Shown here: in pieces, positions 1 to 7,677 of the stretch
How positions within the stretch are numbered: position 1 is the stretch's first letter
How the letters are laid out: each line of letters opens with the position of its first letter
Assembly: GCA_022766385.1 (NCBI GenBank)
Contig: JALEPJ010000037.1
Span: forward strand, 1 to 56,555
Direction: 5' to 3'
Origin: Rikenellaceae bacterium
GTDB taxonomy: Bacteria; Bacteroidota; Bacteroidia; Bacteroidales; UBA932
DNA length: 56,555 bases
The notes under the pieces: generated by a model
Told to the model about the DNA's origin: nothing
Databases searched by the model: none
The model's input: the letters and a program-made list of their open reading frames with translations, nothing else
Position numbers and translations under genes: made by a program

Positions 1-1
1 A

Positions 2-148
2 CTGGTGATAGGAGGTAATGTCGCAGAGCCTCTCATTCCTGTCTGGCTGGCCATACCTGTCATAGCAGTATTAACCTATGTATGTTGTGCTGTGACCAGC
101 AAACTCATTTCCCTCATACCGGGAAGCAGGTGGATAATAGGGGCCTGA
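2..148 (+). CDS. C-terminal end of a membrane acyltransferase (partial)
   Basis: An open frame runs from the window edge to a TGA at 146-148 and encodes 48 residues. It contains one very hydrophobic segment (VWLAIPVIAVLTYVCCAV) followed by a short tail, SKLISLIPGSRWIIGA. A last membrane helix and a tail of this type (basic residue, isoleucine-proline-glycine, then W-x-x-G) are typical of acyltransferase family 3 (OatA/WecH-like sugar O-acyltransferases), inner-membrane enzymes that acetylate surface sugars. The start lies outside the window, so neither active site nor length can be judged. It converges on the minus-strand anti-sigma gene 12 bases further on. The family call rests only on the tail and is tentative. 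Confidence 0.5.
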   Translation: MVIGGNVAEPLIPVWLAIPVIAVLTYVCCAVTSKLISLIPGSRWIIGA

Positions 149-160
149 TGCTCCCTTGGA

Positions 161-1306
161 TCATCTTATGGACCACAGCAGCCCGACATTCAGGTTGAGC
201 ACTGTGGTTCTTTCTTTGAATATGCAGCTCTCCCTCGAACCTGTCGGGTAATAAGTGTCAGCGCCGACTCCCATCTGCAGAGCCAGATGTCTGCCAAGGC
301 TGTATCTGGCATTCGCTCCAAGACTGGTCGATAACTGGAAACCCTTGATATTCAGCTTGTCAGAATTCGCAATTCCCCATGCCCCGGTGGCTCCTGTTAT
401 CGCGCTCAGGCTGAAATGCCCATTTTTGAAAAGGTCATAGTTCAATATCAGAGGTATTCCGATGTAATTTGCCTGCGCCTTTCCCAGTTCGTATTGCATC
501 TTTCCATCAATCTGGGACCAGCTGATACCGCTGCCTATGCTAAAGCGTCCAGTCAGATACTTCTCGGCAATGAGACTCATCTTGAATGACACGTTCCAGT
601 CATAATCAGACAATTCGGTTTTCGTGACATTGCCCTCGGTGTTCTCGAATGGTGAGTTGCGGAGTGGAGTGGCTATTGCTTGATAGCTTGAAGCCGCCGA
701 AGCCATCGAAATTGCATTTGTTTTGCCAGATACCCCACCTGCGGAGAAAGAAATCACGCTCGGGTAGCGCCTGTCTTCTCTGTCCTCTTCGTGCGGCCAA
801 TCTTCGAAATCAGGCTCGTCAACTCTCTCTGTTTCTATTGTACTTGATTCAATGTCAATGCTTTGAGTCTGCTCGCCTTCGCTGCAGACAGTCTCCTCAT
901 CATCAATGTCAAGCAGCTTTGTCTCTTCGCTTACGGGTAACTCACTTGCAATTGAAATTCTCTCCTGAATGGGAGAACTTGGAGTCTCTTCTGCGAGCAT
1001 TGCCAAAAGCTCAACATTTTCTGTCTGTGCCGGACTGGCAGGATTGACACTGGCGCTCAATATTTCGACTGGTGCATCATCTCCACGCTTATTGCCAGAA
1101 GGCAGAAGGAGGAAAAGGGTCAGGCAGGCGGCAATGCTCGCAGGAATCGCTATTGTGAGTCTTTTCCGCCAGTCCGGACTCTTAACCGGCAGTGACTTTG
1201 GCTGTTCCGCCAATGAAGACTGGAGCGCATCCCAAAGCCCTTCCGGCTCAGCCATACTGTATTGGTTGAGTTTATCTTCAAGTTGTTCTGTCCAATCTCC
1301 TTTCAT
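161..1306 (-). CDS. Dma-type dual-membrane anti-sigma factor with C-terminal beta-barrel
   Basis: The 381-residue protein has three visible parts. Residues 1-48 are a cytoplasmic domain with the signature DWTEQLEDKLNQYSMAEPEG-LW. Residues 50-69 form one membrane helix. Residues about 70-183 are an acidic, low-complexity stretch that looks disordered. From about residue 184 to the end there are alternating hydrophobic/polar strands with glycines and aromatics, as in a small porin-like barrel (last residues LLWSIR). This order matches the Dma family described in Bacteroides thetaiotaomicron, in which a cytoplasmic sigma-binding domain is tethered across the periplasm to an outer-membrane barrel and controls vesicle formation. 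Its ATG overlaps the sigma-factor stop by 4 bases (ATGA), so the two are translationally coupled. The function is inferred from architecture and neighbours. Confidence 0.8.
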   Translation of the reverse strand: MKGDWTEQLEDKLNQYSMAEPEGLWDALQSSLAEQPKSLPVKSPDWRKRLTIAIPASIAACLTLFLLLPSGNKRGDDAPVEILSASVNPASPAQTENVELLAMLAEETPSSPIQERISIASELPVSEETKLLDIDDEETVCSEGEQTQSIDIESSTIETERVDEPDFEDWPHEEDREDRRYPSVISFSAGGVSGKTNAISMASAASSYQAIATPLRNSPFENTEGNVTKTELSDYDWNVSFKMSLIAEKYLTGRFSIGSGISWSQIDGKMQYELGKAQANYIGIPLILNYDLFKNGHFSLSAITGATGAWGIANSDKLNIKGFQLSTSLGANARYSLGRHLALQMGVGADTYYPTGSRESCIFKERTTVLNLNVGLLWSIR

Positions 1307-1845
1307 TGTTTTATCTTTTCTTTGATCTTTTTGGCGAGCATTGCCTTGGCTCTGTGATATTGCGATGCTGAAGTCCCTTCCGATATGCCCAGCATCGAAG
1401 CTATCTCCTTGTGACTTTTCTTTTCGAAGAGATATAAGTTGAATACCGTTCTGTAACCTTCCGGCAAACTGTGTATGGCTTCCAGAATATCGGATTCAGC
1501 TATCGATTCGATATCAGGCGGCTCGTCATCTGCTATATCCGGAATAGCTACGTCTTCATTGAAGACACTCAGTTTCTTCTTCTCCCTGAGCCTGTTGACG
1601 GCTTCATTTACTGCAATGCGGCTGATCCAGGCCCTTAATGAGCCTTCACCCTTGTAAGTAAATTTGTCCAGGGAACGGAAAGCTTTCAGATATACATCCT
1701 GAAGAATATCCTTAATCTCCTCTCCATCAGCGATATATCTCGAACAAACAACTGATAGGTATGAAACGGTCTGTTCATAAACGGAGCGCAGCGCGTCAAT
1801 TTCACCGCGCTGTGCTCTGCTTACTATGTCGCTTGTAATCTTCAA
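1303..1845 (-). CDS. ECF RNA polymerase sigma factor (sigma-70 family, Das-like)
   Basis: The 180-residue protein has only sigma region 2 (about residues 10-85, including DILQDVYLKAFRSLDKF and the AWISRIAVNEAVNRLRE helix that reads the upstream core) and sigma region 4 (about 125-178, with the helix-turn-helix HKEIASMLGISEGTSASQYH). That is the layout of an extracytoplasmic-function sigma factor. The start is TTG at 1845: the TAG stop of the NigD-like gene lies in the same frame one codon upstream, so no longer form is possible, and the N-terminal sequence fits the family. The gene sits 3 bases after the NigD-like gene and overlaps the anti-sigma gene by 4 bases. It is presumably held inactive by that protein; its targets are unknown. 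Confidence 0.93.
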   Translation of the reverse strand: MKITSDIVSRAQRGEIDALRSVYEQTVSYLSVVCSRYIADGEEIKDILQDVYLKAFRSLDKFTYKGEGSLRAWISRIAVNEAVNRLREKKKLSVFNEDVAIPDIADDEPPDIESIAESDILEAIHSLPEGYRTVFNLYLFEKKSHKEIASMLGISEGTSASQYHRAKAMLAKKIKEKIKQ

Positions 1846-1848
1846 GTC

Positions 1849-2583
1849 CTACCAGTCTGTTCTGCTGCAATAGTCGAATTGCTTTTCAACCATCTCTCTC
1901 TGGGTAGAGCTGTACCACTTAAGTGTAAGCTTTACGGTCTTGCCGCCAGTGTCAGGCAGACTCTTCAGAGGGAAGTTCATAATGAAAGCCTGAGGCTGTC
2001 CGTCAATAACGTTATTAACGTTCTTGTGCTTTACGACAAGCTCATACGGGTCATCAGGGTTGGTGCCATATACAACGTTGATTTCGTGCTTGCTGTTGTA
2101 CCAAACAGGAATATTGAAGCAAAGGTTAAGATAACCATCCTCAATCATTGTTGTAGGGAAGATGCTCTCTGAAACGTACAGACCTATGCTTGAGTCGCCG
2201 TAGTCTGCATCAGGGTCGTAGAGCACAGGATTCTTGGTCTGAATTGTATCAATCGAGTAAAGCTCTACATACTTGGTGTATTTGTACTCCTCAGCTGCAG
2301 GGTTAGCAGGCTTGTTCTCAGGATTCTCGTAAAGCTTGTACTGAACGAGTGCGCGCTTCTCCTTTTTGTCCTTGAATGGATATTTGCTAAGTGAACTGTT
2401 CAAGACTACAAGCGCGGTGGTGTCATCCTGCTTTAGATAATAGCTTCCATCTTCCTGGATACGGAAAGTAACGCTGGCGTTGTATACGTCCTTCCACATG
2501 TCGTCCTTCTTGTTGATATCACAAGAAACGAAGGAAATGAGGGCCGCAGCTGCGAGTAATGATTTAGCGATTATTCTGTTCAT
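1849..2583 (-). CDS. NigD-like lipoprotein
   Basis: The 244-residue protein starts with a lipoprotein signal (SLLAAAALISFVSC, lipidated Cys at about residue 21) followed by an N-terminal beta domain and a C-terminal beta domain that ends in a run of basic and aromatic residues. This resembles the NigD-like family of Bacteroidota (NigD_N and NigD_C domains). The gene is first in the operon NigD - sigma factor - anti-sigma barrel. In B. thetaiotaomicron a NigD protein is the output that causes hypervesiculation when the Dma1 anti-sigma factor is lost, so having it as the first gene here suggests direct autoregulation of the output together with its regulators. That regulatory link is inferred; the molecular activity of NigD proteins is unknown. 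Confidence 0.75.
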   Translation of the reverse strand: MNRIIAKSLLAAAALISFVSCDINKKDDMWKDVYNASVTFRIQEDGSYYLKQDDTTALVVLNSSLSKYPFKDKKEKRALVQYKLYENPENKPANPAAEEYKYTKYVELYSIDTIQTKNPVLYDPDADYGDSSIGLYVSESIFPTTMIEDGYLNLCFNIPVWYNSKHEINVVYGTNPDDPYELVVKHKNVNNVIDGQPQAFIMNFPLKSLPDTGGKTVKLTLKWYSSTQREMVEKQFDYCSRTDW

Positions 2584-2608
2584 CTCTTAAAAAATCTTTA
2601 TGGTTTTA

Positions 2609-2641
2609 CAAAATTAGTTATCTTTTCAAAAGCTTCTACAA
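2609..2641 (-). promoter_or_regulatory. Promoter of the NigD-sigma-anti-sigma operon
   Basis: On the minus strand TAATTTTG (positions 2616-2609) matches the Bacteroides -7 consensus TAnnTTTG exactly, 26 bases before the NigD ATG. A TTG (2641-2639) lies 22 bases further upstream as a possible -33 element, slightly longer than the usual spacing. This looks like a housekeeping-sigma promoter; a second, ECF-dependent promoter cannot be recognised by eye. Confidence 0.5.
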
Positions 2642-2737
2642 CAATAAACGCACGATATCTTATTTCCTTGCATCTGGGTCCTTAAGAAAATTAAAATTTT
2701 TATTAAAACGGTTTATTTCTTTAAGCCCTTTGTAACA

Positions 2738-4324
2738 TCAGTATTCTAATACACCTATTTGTGAACGTTTCTTAGAAAGTTTCTCCTTATAATTGTCTAT
2801 CAAACTCTTGTATTCTGGACTGTCAATAAGGTTGTTCAACTCATTAGGGTCTTTCTCCAAATCATAGAATTCATCATATCCAGGAATGATTCCATTTTCA
2901 TCATAGAAATGAATAAGCTTGTATCTTCGGTCGAAGATACCATCGTGACGCATTACATTGTGTTCCGCTGTGTCGTCATAGAAGTGATAATACAATACAT
3001 CCCTCCAATTTTTCGGTTCTTTACCATCCTTCTCGAGGATAGGGAGGAGAGACTGACCATACATATTGTCAGCTTTTTCAACTCCGGCAATATCGAGGAA
3101 GGTAGGACCGAAGTCAAGATTCTGTACAAGCGCATTAGAAATATTCGCTCCCTTGTTGCCGGGATAATGGATAATCAGAGGTGTCCTGAATGACTGTTCA
3201 TACATAAATCTTTTGTCAAACCAGCCGTGTTCTCCCATATAGAATCCCTGATCGGATGTATATACGATCATAGTATTGTCCATAAGGTCATTTGCCTCAA
3301 GATAATCGAGAATCTCTCCGACTGAATCATCTACAGATTTTATTACTCTCAGATAATCCTTAACATATCTCTGAAATTTCCACCTGACTATATCGTCATG
3401 AGTCATGTTCTCCTGATTCTCAAAGAAGTTCTTGTTCTTTTCAGCATATGCTGCATACCAGCTTTCCCTTTCGTCCTCAGTCATTGACCACAGGGCATAA
3501 GATAGCATTATGCCTTGGTCATATTGATGCGTTGAACCTTCATAACCATAGAGTTTCAAGTCATATATCATTGACATATCCTCATCGATTCTCATCCTCT
3601 GCTCTTTGGTGGCAACTCCCCTTGTAGCATAGTTATCATAAAATGTATCTGGAATAGGAAATTCCACATTCTCATAGAGGTCAAGATATTTGAAGTCCGG
3701 CATCCAATTCCTATGTGGTGCTTTGTGGTGTACATACAGAAGGAATGGTTTGTCCTTTTCCCTGTTCTCAAGAAATTCTAAAGCATGCTCAGTAATAAGG
3801 TCTGTTGCGTAACCTTCTTCCCTGATATATTTACCCTGAGTTTCTTCTGTTTTGAAAACAGGGTTGTAGTACTCACCTTGATCATTCAGGATTCTATAGG
3901 TATCAAAACCCCTTGGTTCGCATAACATATGCCATTTGCCTATAACGGCCGTCTGATAACCCGCATCGTGCATAAGTTCAGGGATGAATGTTACAGTAGA
4001 ATCCATTACATTTGACAACATAGTCTGACCGTTCTGGTGACTGTAAAGTCCTGTCATCAAACAAGCACGGCTTGGGGTGGAAAGGGAGTTTTCTACATAG
4101 GCTCTGTTAAAAATAATCCCTTCTGCAGCTAATCTGTCCAAATTTGGTGTTGGAGCTAGCTGTGATAGTGGGCTGCCATATGCACTGATCGCTTGAAATG
4201 CGTGATCGTCTGTCATGATGTAGACGATGTTCATCCTGTTCTCATCCTTAGATGAATCATTTCTGTTACATCCGCTAAAAGGGATAGCAGCAATAAGCGG
4301 CATTATTCTGGTAATAGTTTTCAT
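2738..4324 (-). CDS. Serine-type family S1 sulfatase (lipoprotein)
   Basis: The 528-residue protein has a lipoprotein signal ending in PFSGC (Cys19) and a sulfatase fold beginning NIVYIMTDDHAF, with Asp39/Asp40 as calcium ligands. The modification motif is S82-T-P-S-R86 followed by ACLMTG, so Ser82, not Cys, is the residue converted to formylglycine. A second metal-binding segment is SDQGFYMGEHG, and a C-terminal part has the usual YDLEKDPNELNNL segment. It probably removes sulfate from a polysaccharide at the cell surface or in the periplasm; the substrate is unknown. The maturase needed for serine-type activation lies 60 bases upstream on the same strand, so the pair is likely one operon. 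No carbohydrate-uptake genes are adjacent. Confidence 0.93.
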   Translation of the reverse strand: MKTITRIMPLIAAIPFSGCNRNDSSKDENRMNIVYIMTDDHAFQAISAYGSPLSQLAPTPNLDRLAAEGIIFNRAYVENSLSTPSRACLMTGLYSHQNGQTMLSNVMDSTVTFIPELMHDAGYQTAVIGKWHMLCEPRGFDTYRILNDQGEYYNPVFKTEETQGKYIREEGYATDLITEHALEFLENREKDKPFLLYVHHKAPHRNWMPDFKYLDLYENVEFPIPDTFYDNYATRGVATKEQRMRIDEDMSMIYDLKLYGYEGSTHQYDQGIMLSYALWSMTEDERESWYAAYAEKNKNFFENQENMTHDDIVRWKFQRYVKDYLRVIKSVDDSVGEILDYLEANDLMDNTMIVYTSDQGFYMGEHGWFDKRFMYEQSFRTPLIIHYPGNKGANISNALVQNLDFGPTFLDIAGVEKADNMYGQSLLPILEKDGKEPKNWRDVLYYHFYDDTAEHNVMRHDGIFDRRYKLIHFYDENGIIPGYDEFYDLEKDPNELNNLIDSPEYKSLIDNYKEKLSKKRSQIGVLEY

Positions 4325-4384
4325 ATAGCTTATGTTTGTTGCAAATATCGTCTATCTAATCTATTGTATCTCTCAATACAGTTT

Positions 4385-5662
4385 CTATTTCAGTCTTGCC
4401 CAAGGGATGATTGCAGCGGGGGCTTGTTTTTCCAAAATAAGTTGTTTCATTTTTTCCATATACGGAGCAACGTGAGAATAGAAATACCTATATCCTTCAC
4501 ATAGTGCATTCATTCCCGTCTCTCCTTTTTCTGTTTTATTGAATCTGTGTTTCGGACATTCTCCGTTACAGGCGAAGAGCCATTGGCAGTTTCTACATTT
4601 CTTAGGCAGAGAGTTTCTTTTTTCTATTCCGAATGAAATCATTTTTTCTGAACACATCAGTTCTGACAATGACGAGTCATTGATATTGCCTAATATCCTG
4701 TCCGTATAAACGAAATGGTCGCATGGATACACATCGCCATTATGTTCTATTACGGCATTGTCACCGCAAGTCTGACCATAAATGCAGGTGCCGGGTTGCA
4801 CTCCGCACCAACAGGCCAAGGTCGCATCAAAGAGCCCGATAAACCAACGGCCCACGTCATTGCGCACCCAATAGTCAAAAATGTCTGTCATGAATTTGCC
4901 GAAGGACAATGATTCTACAGACCATATAGCCAGTTGTGAATCTGGCGTATCAGGATCTACGATGTAAGGACGTTGTTTTTTATCCTGACGACCTTTAGTG
5001 TCTTTAGGATACTTTACGTGCTCCAGTACTGGCATATATTGCTGATAATGACTGCCTATGCTTTTCAGGAATTGATATACCTCCAATCCTCGGCCTTCAC
5101 TGCAATGATTTATGGTGGACATGGTGTTGAACTGCACACCTTCCCCACTTAGTATGCCTATTCCTCGCATTACTCTGTCGAAGCTGGGTTGGCCTCCCTT
5201 GTCTTTACGATATTTGTCGTGAATGTCCTTCGGACCATCAATTGAAACCCCGATCAGGAAGTCGTTCTCTCTGAAGAATCTGGCCCACTCTCTATTTAAT
5301 AGAGTAGCATTTGTCTGCAGCGTGTTGTGAATTATCTTCTCCCCGGCATATTTCTTTTCCAGTTCAATCGCTTTCCGATAAAAGTCAAGCCCAAGAATAG
5401 TTGGCTCCCCGCCGTGCCAATTGAACTGGACTTCTGACACGTCATTGGCTGAAATATAGTCGCGTATGACCGTCTCCAGCATCTCTTCGTTCATACGTGG
5501 TTCACGCCCTCCATAAATGGCCGTTTTGTCCAGATAGTAGCAATAATGGCAATCCAGATTGCACAGTGATCCGGCTGGTTTGAGCATAAGATTGAATGAT
5601 CTTGGACCGGTAATCTTCATCGCGTCCTGAAGAGTCATTGTGTTCTTGAACTGATCTGGCAT
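4385..5662 (-). CDS. Anaerobic sulfatase-maturating enzyme (radical SAM, SPASM domain)
   Basis: The 425-residue protein carries the radical-SAM cluster motif C34-x3-C38-x2-C41 (CNLDCHYC) near the N-terminus and a SPASM region with many cysteines (C-W-C-G, GTC, QTCG, VYPCDHF, then CRNCQW, ACNGECP and ALCEGY) that binds two more iron-sulfur clusters. This is the arrangement of anSME enzymes, which oxidise the active-site Ser or Cys of sulfatases to formylglycine without oxygen. The EVQFNWHGGEPTILG segment is the conserved SAM-binding GGEP region. It lies just upstream of a serine-type sulfatase and just downstream of a broken one, so it once served at least two local substrates. Its presence implies an anaerobic lifestyle. 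Confidence 0.95.
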   Translation of the reverse strand: MPDQFKNTMTLQDAMKITGPRSFNLMLKPAGSLCNLDCHYCYYLDKTAIYGGREPRMNEEMLETVIRDYISANDVSEVQFNWHGGEPTILGLDFYRKAIELEKKYAGEKIIHNTLQTNATLLNREWARFFRENDFLIGVSIDGPKDIHDKYRKDKGGQPSFDRVMRGIGILSGEGVQFNTMSTINHCSEGRGLEVYQFLKSIGSHYQQYMPVLEHVKYPKDTKGRQDKKQRPYIVDPDTPDSQLAIWSVESLSFGKFMTDIFDYWVRNDVGRWFIGLFDATLACWCGVQPGTCIYGQTCGDNAVIEHNGDVYPCDHFVYTDRILGNINDSSLSELMCSEKMISFGIEKRNSLPKKCRNCQWLFACNGECPKHRFNKTEKGETGMNALCEGYRYFYSHVAPYMEKMKQLILEKQAPAAIIPWARLK

Positions 5663-5812
5663 AGTGTGAATAAATGTTAAGGCTTTTTCACAAACCTTAG
5701 ATTTGTGGTATAATTATCCATACCTAAGGATTGTAAGACAAAGATAGTGAAAAAAATAGCCCAATATCAGACTATCAGGCTATTTACGAGAATACCAATT
5801 TTGAAAAGATAG

Positions 5813-6535
5813 TTATTTCACCACAATACATACACTTTCACTGGATTTGTATCCTGACCTGCAGGCTTTTACAATAAGAATATTGCCTTTTTCGTCATTA
5901 AATTCCTTTTTCGAAACTACTCTGTAAACAATGGATGAACCGGGTGTTGGGCAATCGATTGAATACCGGTTATCAACACAGCTAATAATTGGTGCCTCTA
6001 CAGTAAGTGCTTTACCTTCTGGACGGAATATCTCTTTCCACTGATCTTCAGTCTTTGCGTTCCAGTATTGTAAATCGAGCGCTTTCCTCTCGGAATAGGG
6101 CCACCATTGTCCAAATACTAAATGATGATGGTGTTGTCCAATAACCCAGCCTCCTCAATCTCATCAAAGTACTTTTGCGACTCACGATCCATTATGGCAA
6201 TGTTTGTGTACATTCTGGCCAAGTCGTTTCTGGTTTCCTGAACATCAGGCAGATATGGGAACCTGCTCATGTCAATTTCCTCAGGCTGAACTTCCAAAGT
6301 TTCTTTCCTGGTCCAGAGCTGGCTCTCGTGAGTGGTCATCATATTGAAAATGGAAAGGAATGGTTGCAAGAGCTGCATTTATGATCTTTGTATCGTTCAT
6401 AATGCATTCGTGACAGCAGAGACTAATGCAGGAAAGAATACACATTATCAGTATCAAACAATGAAGATATTTGATTGCTATTTTTGAATATGAAGTTTGA
6501 CTAAGAGATAGGAGAAAGATTATGTGAATATTCAT
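5813..6535 (-). pseudogene. Decayed sulfatase with an FN3-like C-terminal domain
   Basis: Two out-of-frame pieces of one sulfatase are visible on the minus strand. Positions about 6121-6378 encode QPFLSIFNMMTTHES through RNDLARMYTNIAIMDRESQ to LLDNTIII, the middle of a sulfatase catalytic domain. The frame then meets a TAG at 6120-6118. Two bases out of register, reading down to a TAA at 5815-5813, a second piece begins FGQWWPYSERKA, continues through KALTVEAPIISCV and ends ESVCIVVK; this resembles the C-terminal tail and added beta domain of Bacteroidales sulfatases. The metal-binding DD and the S/C-x-P-x-R motif are absent, and so is everything between DNTIII and FGQWW. A possible leftover signal peptide begins near 6535. 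No function is expected. Confidence 0.75.
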
Positions 6536-6555
6536 TTTTTAATCTATTAAAACAT

Positions 6556-6563
6556 TATATTTG
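6556..6563 (+). promoter_or_regulatory. -7 element for the lipoate ligase / glycine cleavage operon
   Basis: TATATTTG at 6556-6563 matches TAnnTTTG exactly and lies 23 bases before the lplA ATG. A run of T at 6534-6540 lies where the -33 element should be, but no clear TTTG is seen. The gap between this promoter and lplA is too short for a glycine riboswitch, and none is seen before gcvT either. Confidence 0.5.
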
Positions 6564-6586
6564 CTCGGTTTTAATCCAAACAAGAA

Positions 6587-7636
6587 ATGATACACATAAC
6601 TTTGCCGGATGATTCCAAACACAGACTGGTCTTCTATCTGGCGATGGAAGAATATATTGCAAACAATATAAACGAAATAGCCCCTCCGGATGAGGAAGGC
6701 CGCCACGAAGCTTTCTTCATCTGGCAGGTGGACCCGACAGTCATCTTCGGTCGAAATCAGGTTATGGAGGCTGAGGTCAACATCGACTATTGCCGCGAAC
6801 GCGGTATCAAGCTTTTCCGCCGCAAGAGCGGTGGCGGCTGCGTCTATTCCGACAGCGGCAATATTATGCTCTCCTACATCTCCGACCGCACCGACGTAAG
6901 CAGCACTTTCGACCTTTTCCTTGATAGGCTCGCCAATTGTCTCAGCGCTCTCGGACCGCAGTCCGAACGTTCAGGCCGCAATGATATACTTGTTGCCGGC
7001 CTCAAGGTTTCGGGCAATGCCTTCTTCAAGCGTCCGAACTCCAGCATAGTCCACGGCACACTCCTCTTCGACAGCGATTTCGAGGAAATGGAGAGAGCCA
7101 TCAGCCCCTCTCACCTGAAAATGGCAAACAAGGGCATCTCATCTGCGCGCCAGAGAGTCATCAATTTCAAGGAGGCCTTGCTTCGTTATGGCAATGACAA
7201 AGCCGCGGGTATGGAGGATATCACTTGTTTCAAACGCTATCTCGTTGAATACTTCACATCTGGAAAAGGAGAAAGGATGCTCTCGCCGGAGGAATTGCGA
7301 AGTATTGAAGAGATTGAAAAGACTTACCTGGATCCTGATTTCCTGCTTGGCAAGAATCATCTCTGGTCCGAAATCTATCGTGGCCGCATAGATGGGGTGG
7401 GTGAAATGGAAATTGACCTTCAGATGGAGAATGACCTTATAGTCGAATGTCGTCTTCGAGGAGATTTCTTTCCTCTCAAGGACGGCCTTGATGCTTATTT
7501 GACTTCTATTCTCAAGGGCAAACGCAATGATGACAATGATGCTGGTGCTTCATTGGAAGCATCAGAACCTGGCGAGTATGTCCTGAATCTTACAGGGAAA
7601 GCCCTTCGTATACTTTGCTTTGGAAAAACCACATAA
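6587..7636 (+). CDS. lplA: Lipoate-protein ligase A
   Basis: The 349-residue protein has the LplA/LipB fold signature FRRKSGGGCVYSDSGN (residues about 77-92), which binds the lipoyl-adenylate, and the catalytic lysine segment GLKVSGNAFF followed by HGTLLFDSDF. The C-terminal 120 residues match the accessory domain of LplA enzymes. It activates free lipoate with ATP and attaches it to the lipoyl lysine of target proteins in the cytoplasm. The likely target is GcvH, encoded two genes downstream; gcvT follows after 41 bases on the same strand with no terminator between. A ligase rather than LipB/LipA suggests lipoate scavenging, although the biosynthetic genes could be elsewhere. Confidence 0.93.
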   Translation: MIHITLPDDSKHRLVFYLAMEEYIANNINEIAPPDEEGRHEAFFIWQVDPTVIFGRNQVMEAEVNIDYCRERGIKLFRRKSGGGCVYSDSGNIMLSYISDRTDVSSTFDLFLDRLANCLSALGPQSERSGRNDILVAGLKVSGNAFFKRPNSSIVHGTLLFDSDFEEMERAISPSHLKMANKGISSARQRVINFKEALLRYGNDKAAGMEDITCFKRYLVEYFTSGKGERMLSPEELRSIEEIEKTYLDPDFLLGKNHLWSEIYRGRIDGVGEMEIDLQMENDLIVECRLRGDFFPLKDGLDAYLTSILKGKRNDDNDAGASLEASEPGEYVLNLTGKALRILCFGKTT

Positions 7637-7677
7637 TACAATTAAATTAGCACGAATAAATCTTAACCAGGACGACA

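Noticed and set aside
7637..7677. Glycine riboswitch before gcvT
   Set aside because: Only 41 bases separate lplA and gcvT, and the leader of lplA is also too short; no glycine aptamer pattern seen.
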